Assembly: GCA_945607565.1 (NCBI GenBank)
Contig: CALYZD010000018.1
Location: 1 to 33,267, forward strand
Length of the DNA stretch: 33,267 nt
Direction: 5' to 3'
Source: an uncultured Bacteroidales bacterium
GTDB taxonomy: Bacteria; Bacteroidota; Bacteroidia; Bacteroidales; Marinilabiliaceae
In this document: piece after piece, positions 8,801 through 14,904 of the stretch
How the letters are laid out: the number at the start of each line of letters is the position of its first letter
Numbering within the stretch: the first letter of the stretch is position 1
Notes under the pieces: model-generated
Told to the model about the DNA's origin: nothing
Databases searched by the model: none
The model's input: only the letters and a program-made list of their open reading frames with translations
Translations under genes and position numbers: made by a program

Positions 8801-10082
8801 CGAGGCCGTGGTCAGCAACTTCCGCGCCGAAGCCCGTGCGCGCGGCCTGAGCCTCGACCTGGAGGTGGCCGGACGTGACATCCGCGCCTACGTTGACACC
8901 GACAAGTTCGAGAAGATAATGTACAATCTGCTGTCGAACGCCATCAAATACACCGAGCGGGGCGGGGTGACCGTCAGGGTCAGCGCCGAGGCAGGCGACG
9001 TGGTGATTGCCGTCAGCGACACCGGCTGCGGCATCGACCACAAAGACGTCGGCACCGTCTTCGAGCGCTTCGGCACGCTCGACGGCTCGCCGCATCAGGG
9101 CCCGTCGACCGGCATCGGCCTGACGCTGGCGCGCGAATATGCGCAGATGCATCACGGAAGCCTCGACGTCGCCTCCGAGCCCGGACGCGGCAGCACCTTC
9201 ACCGTCCGCCTGCCGGCCGGGCGCGAGTTCTACGACGACTCGCAGGTGGTGGAGCCCGCCGCTCATCCCGACGACGATGCCGACACTGAGCGCACGCAGG
9301 TGGTCGTGGTCGAAGACAACGCCGAGATGCGCAGCTTCCTGACCGCCGTGCTCGGCCCGTACTACACGGTCTACGAGGCCGCCAACGGCCGCGAGGGTCT
9401 GGCCATGATTCGCGAATACATGCCCGACATCGTGGTGACCGACATCATGATGCCGGGCATGGACGGCAACGCGATGATAGCCGCCATGCGCGCCGACGAC
9501 GCCGTGTGCCACATACCCGTGGTGGCGCTCACGGCCCGCACGTCGACCGGCGACAGGCTGCAGACGCTCGAGACGGGCGCCGACGAGTATCTGACCAAGC
9601 CATTCAGTGCGGCCGTGCTCCGCTTCACCATCGACCGTGCCGTCAGCAGCATACGCGCCGCCCGCCACGACGTGGCCGAACGCATGGCCGCCGGAGTGGG
9701 CAGCATGCAGCCGCTGCCGCCCAGCATACAGCCGGCCGACGAGCGATTTGTGGAAAAGGTGATGGAATACATGGAGGCCAACATGGACAACAGCGAGCTC
9801 ACCATCGACGACTTTGCCGCCGCCATGGCGCTGAGCCGCACGGTGTTCTACCGCAAGCTGAAGGCCATCACCGGCCTGTCGCCCGTCGACTTCGTCAAGG
9901 ACATGCGCGTCAAGCGGGCCGTGCAGCTCATAGGGCGCGGCGGCATGACGCTATCGCAGATTGCCTTCATGACCGGCTTCAACGACCCCAAATATTTCAG
10001 CAAATGCTTCAAGCGACAGATGGGCATGACGCCCAGCGACTATAAGGACCGACTCGAAAACGAAAACAGACCCGCACAATGA
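5832..10082 (+). CDS. Hybrid two-component system sensor/AraC regulator (HTCS)
   Basis: One polypeptide that senses a glycan fragment in the periplasm and activates transcription in the cytoplasm. At 1416 residues it has full HTCS length. Order: signal peptide (1-24, ending in TSAQ); two-component propeller repeats through about residue 750 (DSRGFMWLSTWNGLSRWDG, DDRLWVGAKDG, DGTTWVGTFDGGLN); Y_Y_Y domain (about 755-865, AYRLEGVDDDWNY); one membrane helix (about 870-893); HisKA with NISHELRTPL (phospho-acceptor His919); HATPase with NLLSNAIKYT, SDTGCGID and GIGLTLA; receiver with VTDIMMPGMDG (Asp1204) and Lys in TKPF; C-terminal AraC-type helix-turn-helix (ALSRTVFYRKLKAITGLSP, IAFMTGFNDPKYFSKCFKR). 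All key residues are present. HTCS genes normally control a nearby polysaccharide locus; the nearest are the SusD/DUF5123 unit upstream and the pectin enzymes 18 kb downstream. Its 3' end overlaps the next gene. Confidence 0.97.
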   Translation: MAHQTGKICVAMLAGLLVWLGTSAQISTHVERYTVDDGLAQDVVLSMLQDSRGFMWLSTWNGLSRWDGREFRNYRTLPTDSVRMGSNRINAMAADTMGNLWCLSDDRQVYLFCTATERFVNVTDTMSRPGRVMNLRALPRSGVWLTMEDGRVMRASSTLRGRVTTEACCERELRGATIYKIADDPDGDTWVLSSRGACIVGGKHLEDVAVFTHQTVSGSNIWLASAAGRVGCYNATTGAVDYMSIHGIDSDITALSRTTTGRLLVGCASGRLLAYDVATDATAVVSLPTQRPGVAIASIHVDDEGCVWVQNGAFELFCHNPATGVTFRVDIPVVTDARGRRSKYQILGGMRGIRWVYQPYGKLFEVDVTTGRARQVLEQSVHICYADRQRNLWINTVERELLHMVAYRTNYQLTPTPGAQMPESEVRSLMVDRDDRLWVGAKDGTLRIYDNPGSSPLYVSRQGTLSTAPAKFGANIYCLAQDADGNVWAGSRHSGLFVLRRRGDSYTVANYRSQRSDKYSISGNAVYSVLHADDGTTWVGTFDGGLNLVRRDVDGNPAFINVYNELTGYPQDHYLKVRSLEQVGRRVLVSTGHGLLAFDLRHTNPSDISFRSVELLPANVSTNVMQTLSTADGMVCVAMLGRGLASFCSADLASDAPPAITLHHPGIDNRCDMMQSMIAWPDSSVWMLSEHQLCHMDNSNFEIYGSEAFYTTFSYSEARPAMWRGHLVCGTSDGFVIIAPNMLTKSAYEPPIAFTSMHVRSRQQTMLHAAEVPGIDRADTVRLDRTQRNVTISFAALDFTGADDIVYAYRLEGVDDDWNYSHRNNTANYLNLPCGEHRFTVRSTNAAGVWADNHRTLTLVVEPTFVETPAFVALCVALLIAVMGLVVWVTHYIFALRHAVDVEQEVTDMKLHFFTNISHELRTPLTLIASPVEEVLDNEPLSDEARSHLRVVQANADRMLRLVSQLLDFRKLQDHKMSIMVERTDVPGAVEAVVSNFRAEARARGLSLDLEVAGRDIRAYVDTDKFEKIMYNLLSNAIKYTERGGVTVRVSAEAGDVVIAVSDTGCGIDHKDVGTVFERFGTLDGSPHQGPSTGIGLTLAREYAQMHHGSLDVASEPGRGSTFTVRLPAGREFYDDSQVVEPAAHPDDDADTERTQVVVVEDNAEMRSFLTAVLGPYYTVYEAANGREGLAMIREYMPDIVVTDIMMPGMDGNAMIAAMRADDAVCHIPVVALTARTSTGDRLQTLETGADEYLTKPFSAAVLRFTIDRAVSSIRAARHDVAERMAAGVGSMQPLPPSIQPADERFVEKVMEYMEANMDNSELTIDDFAAAMALSRTVFYRKLKAITGLSPVDFVKDMRVKRAVQLIGRGGMTLSQIAFMTGFNDPKYFSKCFKRQMGMTPSDYKDRLENENRPAQ

Positions 10083-10738
10083 CTTTGCAATGGATCAGGC
10101 AGGGCAGCGGCCGCCGGCTGACTGTCTTCTTCTTGGGCTGGGGCACCGACGCCAACGCCCTTGGCGGCTTCGACCCCGAGGCCGACGACCTGCTGGCCGT
10201 CTACGACTACACCACACTGTCGGCCGACGGCCTTGCCCGGGCCATGGCCGGCTACCCGAGCGTCCGCGTGGCTGCGTGGTCGATGGGAGTGGCCGCCGCC
10301 GACGAACTGATGCCGCTCACGGGCGCCGACGTCGAGGCCGCCGTGGCCATCGGAGGCACCGCCACGCCCATAGACGCCCGCCTGGGCATCGACCCGGCCA
10401 TGGTCGAGGGCACGTGCCGCGGCTGGTGCGACGCCACGCGCCGCAAGTTCGACATGCGCATGGCCGGCGGACGGGCAGCCCTCGCCGCCGCCCAGCGCCT
10501 GATGTCCGTCCGCTCCACAGCCGACGCGCAGGCCGAGCTGGCCGCCATCATCGCGCGCCGCCACACGCCGTCGGGCTTCGGGTGGACGCGCGCCATAGTG
10601 GGCGGTGCCGACGCCATCTTTGCGCCCGCCAACCAGCTGCGCTCGTGGCAGCTGGCCTCGGTGCCCGTGCGCATAGTCGACGCCATGCCGCATCTGCCCT
10701 TCGGCTTCATCGGCACGGCGGGCGAGCTTTTCGGCTGA
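10079..10738 (+). CDS. BioG/DUF452-family pimeloyl-ACP methyl ester esterase-like protein
   Basis: Alpha/beta-hydrolase of the DUF452 family (219 residues). Characterised members (BioG) remove the methyl group from pimeloyl-ACP methyl ester to finish pimelate synthesis for biotin. Seen here: the start FFLGWGTDANAL, the family's oxyanion-side WG, the nucleophile elbow AAWSMGVAAADE with Ser68, a short lid region, and the C-terminal MPHLPFGF with His205. Those fit an intact catalytic triad, the Asp being less certain by eye (VDAMPH is close by). ATG overlaps the stop of the hybrid sensor by 4 nt (ATGA), so translation is likely coupled. No other biotin genes are in the window, which is odd because in Bacteroidota bioG is often next to, or fused with, bioC. 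The role is therefore assigned by family, not by context. Confidence 0.8.
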   Translation: MTLQWIRQGSGRRLTVFFLGWGTDANALGGFDPEADDLLAVYDYTTLSADGLARAMAGYPSVRVAAWSMGVAAADELMPLTGADVEAAVAIGGTATPIDARLGIDPAMVEGTCRGWCDATRRKFDMRMAGGRAALAAAQRLMSVRSTADAQAELAAIIARRHTPSGFGWTRAIVGGADAIFAPANQLRSWQLASVPVRIVDAMPHLPFGFIGTAGELFG

Positions 10739-10755
10739 ACGCCGCCGTCCGTGAG

Positions 10756-11295
10756 TCAGCGGCGGTCGAACGTCATCTGGCGGAACATCTCCCACAGCAC
10801 AATCCCGGTGGTGACCGACACGTTGAACGAATGCTTGGTGCCGAACTGCGGAATCTCGATGCAGCAGTGGCACGCGTCGACCACGTCCTGCCGCACACCC
10901 TTGACCTCGTTGCCCAGCACAATGGCGTAGCGCCTGCCGGCCTCCACCCGGAAGTCGGGCAGGGAGATGCTGCCCTCGGCCTGCTCGACGCTGCAGAGGA
11001 CGTAGCCCTCGCGCCGGCACAGGTCGAGCGCGTCGAGCGTGTCTGGCACGTGGAGCCAGTCCACCGAGTTCTCGGCGCCCAGAGCCGTCTTGTGGATTTC
11101 GGGGCTGGGCGGCTGGGCGGTGATGCCGGCAAGGATGATGCGTTCGATGCGCATGGCATCGCAGGTGCGGAAGATGGAGCCCACGTTGTTGAGGCTCCGG
11201 ATGTTGTCGAGAATGACGGTGACGGGCGTCTTGGGGCTTGCCTTGTAGCCTTCGACCGTCAGGCGGTTCATCTCGTCGATGAGTAGTTTGCGCAT
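10756..11295 (-). CDS. TrmH/SpoU-family RNA 2'-O-ribose methyltransferase
   Basis: SPOUT-class methyltransferase that transfers a methyl group from S-adenosylmethionine to a ribose 2'-OH in tRNA or rRNA; target not deducible. The protein is 179 residues. Motifs in order: LDNIRSLNNVGSIFRTCDA (motif 1 with the conserved Asn and Arg), YAIVLGNEVKGV (motif 2) and IPQFGTKHSFNVSVTTGIVLWE (motif 3), which form the knotted cofactor site. The frame is open further upstream to 11388, but the added 31 residues are non-conserved and Arg/His-rich; the start at 11295 (MRKLLIDEMN) begins where the family's sequence begins. The gene is convergent with the BioG-like gene, 17 nt apart. A TAccTTTG -7 box (minus strand) sits at 11348-11355. 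Confidence 0.9.
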   Translation of the reverse strand: MRKLLIDEMNRLTVEGYKASPKTPVTVILDNIRSLNNVGSIFRTCDAMRIERIILAGITAQPPSPEIHKTALGAENSVDWLHVPDTLDALDLCRREGYVLCSVEQAEGSISLPDFRVEAGRRYAIVLGNEVKGVRQDVVDACHCCIEIPQFGTKHSFNVSVTTGIVLWEMFRQMTFDRR

Positions 11296-11347
11296 AGGTG
11301 GTTGTGTATGTTTTCGAGTGTGATGCCGGGCCGCGGCGCCGGCTGCG

Positions 11348-11355
11348 CAAAGGTA
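11348..11355 (-). promoter_or_regulatory. -7 box for the TrmH-family gene
   Basis: On the minus strand this reads TACCTTTG, an exact TAnnTTTG match 53 nt upstream of the start at 11295. No clear TTTG is found at the -33 distance. It supports the shorter start, since the longer form would begin upstream of this promoter. Confidence 0.5.
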
Positions 11356-11471
11356 TGCAACAATAATAACATAAGGCGGCCGCAGCACGCCGTAACATCA
11401 GTTAACACATTGCGGCCCGGCCGACATCTCCCCCAATCCTCACAATCCGACCCCGGCCCCCCGGGCTTGTA

Positions 11472-11510
11472 GCTTCGGCGTGCCTTCGGCGACGCTTCGG
11501 TGAGGCTTGC
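11472..11510. repeat. Short 11-bp tandem repeat in a gene-free gap
   Basis: Three imperfect 11-bp units run head to tail: 11472-11482 (GCTTCGGCGTG), 11483-11493 (CCTTCGGCGAC) and 11494-11504 (GCTTCGGTGAG), with a fading fourth (GCTTGC). They lie in the 462-nt space between the divergent TrmH and TetR genes (11296-11757). No credible gene is present there; the rest holds the two promoter regions and palindromes near the TetR gene. Confidence 0.6.
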
Positions 11511-11667
11511 ACGGCTAATGTTTGTGATTTGCATAAGTGGCCTTGGTGTGCCAAAAAGTGCGTTTCGTAGACAATGCCGACAGCGACGTCCTGCTGTTGA
11601 ATACATTCGCGCCGCATGAGCACGCGATTGTCCCGTGCTGCGGCAAAAGTGTTCCGTTAGGTTGCTT

Positions 11668-11689
11668 AGTATTAAATAATCTTAATACT
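11668..11689. promoter_or_regulatory. Palindrome upstream of tetR-type gene, candidate operator
   Basis: Perfect 8-bp inverted repeat AGTATTAA (11668-11675) and TTAATACT (11682-11689) with a 6-bp spacer, 22 bp in all. Size and symmetry suit a TetR dimer, and the site lies 68 nt upstream of the regulator's ATG. Confidence 0.5.
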
Positions 11690-11699
11690 TAGAAAACCA

Positions 11700-11718
11700 A
11701 AAACTTCTTTAAAGTTTT
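11700..11718. promoter_or_regulatory. Second palindrome at the tetR-type promoter, candidate operator
   Basis: Perfect 7-bp inverted repeat AAAACTT (11700-11706) and AAGTTTT (11712-11718) with a 5-bp spacer. It lies just upstream of a -7-like box TATACTTG (11724-11731), covering where the -33 element would be, so a bound repressor would block the promoter. Confidence 0.5.
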
Positions 11719-11757
11719 CTGAGTATACTTGCATCGGAAAACCGAAAAGCAAAGAGA

Positions 11758-12381
11758 ATGGACAACGGAAGCATAGTGAAGGAGGCGATAAACCTGTTTT
11801 TGCGCTACGGCATCAAAGCCGTGTCGATGGACGACATAGCCAAGCGAGTGGGCATCTCGAAGCGGACGCTCTACGAGTCGTTCATCAGCAAAGACGACCT
11901 GCTGATGAGCTGTGTGGAAGAGTTGCACCGCCGGCGCAACGAGGAGCTGGCCGAAATCTTCAAGACGGCACCCGACACGATGTCGGCCTTCATGCAGTGC
12001 TTGTTCACGGTCGACATGGCATCGCGCAGCGCCAACCCGCTCTTTTTGGAGGAGCTGTGCCGCTATCATCGCAACGCCATCTCGACATCGTTTGCACGGA
12101 TAACCGAGTCGTCGATAGAGGGACTGCGCGGGCTGCTCGACAAGGCCAAGGCCGAGGGCATGATTCGCACCGACACCAACACCGACCTTGTGGCGCGGGT
12201 GTTCATCTGGCAGATGTCGCCGCACGACCAGATAGGCACGGCGTTTGAGGGCTACAGCAAAGACCAGCTGTTCATGACCATCAGCATCAACTTCTTCCGC
12301 GGCTTGTCGACCCCCAAAGGTCAGGAGCGCATCGAAGAGCTTCTGTGCGAATATCGGCGCGAGCACGGCATGGTGTTCTGA
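11758..12381 (+). CDS. TetR/AcrR-family transcriptional regulator of the efflux operon
   Basis: Dimeric ligand-responsive repressor of 207 residues, normal for the family. The N-terminal helix-turn-helix is clear: INLFLRYGIKAVSMDDIAKR then VGISKRTLYESFISKDDLL (about residues 8-50). The remaining helical domain would bind an effector such as a pump substrate; its pocket cannot be predicted from sequence. The gene heads a cluster of outer-membrane channel, adaptor and RND pump genes on the same strand, with only 70 nt to the TolC start, so it most likely represses its own operon. Two palindromes just upstream fit autoregulation. The ATG follows an A-rich leader (GAAAAGCAAAGAGA). Confident of family; specificity unknown. 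Confidence 0.93.
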   Translation: MDNGSIVKEAINLFLRYGIKAVSMDDIAKRVGISKRTLYESFISKDDLLMSCVEELHRRRNEELAEIFKTAPDTMSAFMQCLFTVDMASRSANPLFLEELCRYHRNAISTSFARITESSIEGLRGLLDKAKAEGMIRTDTNTDLVARVFIWQMSPHDQIGTAFEGYSKDQLFMTISINFFRGLSTPKGQERIEELLCEYRREHGMVF

Positions 12382-12451
12382 AGTAATGGAAAAACACACT
12401 AAACGAATGAGAATAATAACAGGATTGACAAACAATAACTTAAAAGAGCAA

Positions 12452-13744
12452 ATGAAAAAACAGATTCTTAAAATGGCGATGCTGATGCTGCTGCCGGTTG
12501 CAGTGGCAGCCCAAGAGCAGCAGGCACCGTCGGATCAGCCCCTGCAATTGTCGTTGAAAGAAGCAGTGGACCATGCTGTCAAATACAGCAAACAGCTCCA
12601 GACTTCGCAGAAAGACGTCGAAATCTACAAAGAGCAGATACGCGAGACGGCGTCGGCATGCTGGCCGCAGCTGTCGGCCAAGCTGGGCTACACCACCTAC
12701 TTCGGCAAGAGCCTCAACATGGGCGGCATGGAGATCAAGATGGAAGATGCTTCGGACATCGTGGCCACCGCCAGCTGGACGCTCAATGCGCAGTCGATAG
12801 TGGGCATTCAGGTCAGCAAGCTGGCCGCCAAGCTCACCGAGCAGCAGAGCATCAGCACCGAGCTGACCGTGAAGGAGAACGTGGTCAACACCTACTACGC
12901 CATCCTGGTCTACGAGGAGAACATCAAGATTCTGAAGCGCAACCTCGAAAACATGACCGAAATCCAGAACCACACGCAGAACCAGTATGAAGCCGGCGTG
13001 TGCGAGGCCACCGACGTGGACCAGATCCGCATCAGCGTGGGCTCGATCAAGAACAGCCTGCTGGCCACCGAGCGCACCTGCGAGGTGACGCGCCAGCTGC
13101 TGGCACTGCAGCTGGGTCTGCCCACCGGACAGCGCATAGCCGTCAGCAGCAACCTCGACGAGCTGCTGGGCCAGGGCACCCTGGTGGCATCGGCCGACAG
13201 CGCATCGTTCAGGCTCGAAGAGAACGTCGACTACAAGACCATGGAACTCAGCCGGCAGGTGGGCGAGAAGACCCTGTCGATGCGCAAGTGGGCCTACGCC
13301 CCGACGCTGACGGCAGCCTATCAGTACACCCACAACTTCACGGGCGGCTTCATGTCGTTCGACCACGTGGGCACGCTGACGCTCAACATCCCGATATTCC
13401 AGGGCTTCAAGCGCGACTCGCAGATCAAGCAGGCCAAGCTCGACCTGGCCAAGACCGAGACCAACATGAGCCTGCTGCAGGACCAGCTGCTGCAGCAGGA
13501 CATGCAGTACCGCTTCGAGCTCAACTCGGCCTACGAGACCTATCTGCTCCAAAAGGAGAACGTCGAGGTGGCCAGGCGCGTGTTCGACAACTACAAGCAC
13601 AAATATGACCAAGGCGCCGTGTCGAGCATGGACCTGACCCAGGCCAACACCAACTATCTGACCGCCGAGAGCAATCTGGCATCGGCCAGCCTGCAGGTGC
13701 TGATGGCCAAGACGACGCTCGACAAGCTATACAACGCACTGTAG
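12452..13744 (+). CDS. TolC-family outer-membrane efflux channel
   Basis: Outer-membrane exit duct of a tripartite RND pump. The 430-residue protein starts with a signal peptide (MKKQILKMAMLMLLPVAVAA) and then has two long helical OEP repeats with heptad-like patterning, for example LKEAVDHAVKYSKQLQTSQK near the N-terminus and ENVVNTYYAILVYEENIKIL in the middle; the second repeat ends with SNLASASLQVLMAKTTLDKL. This is the usual TolC arrangement. An in-frame ATG at 12386 would add 22 residues ahead of the signal peptide and lies 4 nt after the tetR stop; I prefer 12452 because the signal peptide starts there after the AAAGAGCAA leader. The order channel, adaptor, pump is the same as I recall for xepCAB of Porphyromonas gingivalis. 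Confidence 0.93.
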   Translation: MKKQILKMAMLMLLPVAVAAQEQQAPSDQPLQLSLKEAVDHAVKYSKQLQTSQKDVEIYKEQIRETASACWPQLSAKLGYTTYFGKSLNMGGMEIKMEDASDIVATASWTLNAQSIVGIQVSKLAAKLTEQQSISTELTVKENVVNTYYAILVYEENIKILKRNLENMTEIQNHTQNQYEAGVCEATDVDQIRISVGSIKNSLLATERTCEVTRQLLALQLGLPTGQRIAVSSNLDELLGQGTLVASADSASFRLEENVDYKTMELSRQVGEKTLSMRKWAYAPTLTAAYQYTHNFTGGFMSFDHVGTLTLNIPIFQGFKRDSQIKQAKLDLAKTETNMSLLQDQLLQQDMQYRFELNSAYETYLLQKENVEVARRVFDNYKHKYDQGAVSSMDLTQANTNYLTAESNLASASLQVLMAKTTLDKLYNAL

Positions 13745-13818
13745 AACCCGGGCGCACCAACCCAAGCGAGAAATGACAACAGAACACAAAGGAAAATAAC
13801 TAAAGAAAAACACGAAAT

Positions 13819-14850
13819 ATGATTAAACAACTTTCCATGTCGGCAATCGCAGCAATGATGTTGATGAGCTGCGGGTCGAACGAACAGAAAACGGAAGAAG
13901 ACAACACCGTCCCCGTCAAGGTCAAGAAGTTGGAAGCCACCATGGTGACACGCAGCCTGAACTACACGGCCGACCTCGAAGCCGACGAGCAGCTCTATTA
14001 CGCTCCGCAGCAGGCCGGACGCATCGGCAAGATACACGTCGAAGTGGGCGACCACGTCAGCAAGGGCCAGCTGCTGGTGGAGATGGACTACACCAGCCTG
14101 GAGCAGGCCGAGGCCCGCTTCAAGAACAGCGAGATAGAATATCAGCGCGCCGTCAAGCTCAACGAGACCGGAAGCATCTCGAAGCAGTCGTATGACGCCG
14201 CCGTGCTCAACTACGACGTGGCCAAGTCGACACTGGCCAACCTGCGTCAGAACACCCGCCTGGTGGCTCCGTTCAACGGCATCGTGACGGGCAAGTACTT
14301 CGAAGACGGCGAAATGTATACCGGCGCGGCTGCGGGCGGCGCCAGCAAGCCTTCGATCATATCGCTCGAGAACATCAGCGTGCTCAAGGCCTATGTCAAC
14401 ATTCCCGAATCGTATTTCACAAGCGTGCGCAAGGGCATGAGCATCGAGCTCGAGAGCGAGGTCTATCCGGGCCGCAAGTTCGCCGGACAGGTCAGCGTGG
14501 TCTACCCGACCGTCGACAGCAAGTCGCGCACCTTCAAGGTCGAAGTCAAGATTCCGAACACGGGCGAACTGCTGCGCTCGGGCATGTACGGCAGCATCAA
14601 CTTCATCCTCGGCCAGGAGACGGCCAACCTTGTCAGCTCGCTGGCAGTGCTCAAGCTCCAGGGCTCCAACGACCGCTACCTGTTCGTCAACCGCGGTGGC
14701 GTGGCCAAGCGTGTGGGCGTCAAGGTGGGCGCGCGCTTCGACGATATGCTCGAGATCTTCTCGGACGAGCTGAAGGCCGGCGACGAGATTGTGGTGGTGG
14801 GTCAGGGCCGTCTGGTGGACGGCACCGAACTGAAGGTTGTCACCGATTAA
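13819..14850 (+). CDS. RND efflux periplasmic adaptor lipoprotein (HlyD/AcrA-type)
   Basis: Membrane-fusion protein that joins the pump to the outer-membrane channel. The 343-residue protein has a lipoprotein signal with lipobox LMSC (Cys18), so it is anchored by lipid. Lipoyl half-motifs are split by a helical hairpin: GRIGKIHVEVGDHVSKGQLL (about 72-91) and VAPFNGIVTGKYFEDGE (about 152-168), then a beta-barrel segment (SYFTSVRKGMSIELE) and a membrane-proximal domain ending with GDEIVVVGQGRLVDGTEL. The helical hairpin is short, which fits an adaptor of about 340 residues. It lies 74 nt after the channel gene and 54 nt before the pump gene; the leader is A-rich. Confidence 0.94.
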   Translation: MIKQLSMSAIAAMMLMSCGSNEQKTEEDNTVPVKVKKLEATMVTRSLNYTADLEADEQLYYAPQQAGRIGKIHVEVGDHVSKGQLLVEMDYTSLEQAEARFKNSEIEYQRAVKLNETGSISKQSYDAAVLNYDVAKSTLANLRQNTRLVAPFNGIVTGKYFEDGEMYTGAAAGGASKPSIISLENISVLKAYVNIPESYFTSVRKGMSIELESEVYPGRKFAGQVSVVYPTVDSKSRTFKVEVKIPNTGELLRSGMYGSINFILGQETANLVSSLAVLKLQGSNDRYLFVNRGGVAKRVGVKVGARFDDMLEIFSDELKAGDEIVVVGQGRLVDGTELKVVTD

Positions 14851-14904
14851 GCCGACTGCAAGCAGCCGCGCGTTTGTAGAAACTAACGAATTTAAGAAAC
14901 AGAT

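Noticed and set aside
5775-9668. 1297-codon open frame on the minus strand
   Set aside because: It runs antisense to the hybrid sensor gene, is His/Val/Gly/Ala-rich without domains, and arises from the codon bias of a GC-rich gene.
11268-11623. Minus-strand frames of 112 and 73 codons upstream of the TrmH gene
   Set aside because: They overlap the promoter and tandem repeat and have repetitive, non-protein-like sequences.
12386-12451. Earlier in-frame ATG for the TolC-family gene
   Set aside because: Would place 22 residues ahead of a clear signal peptide and so interfere with export.
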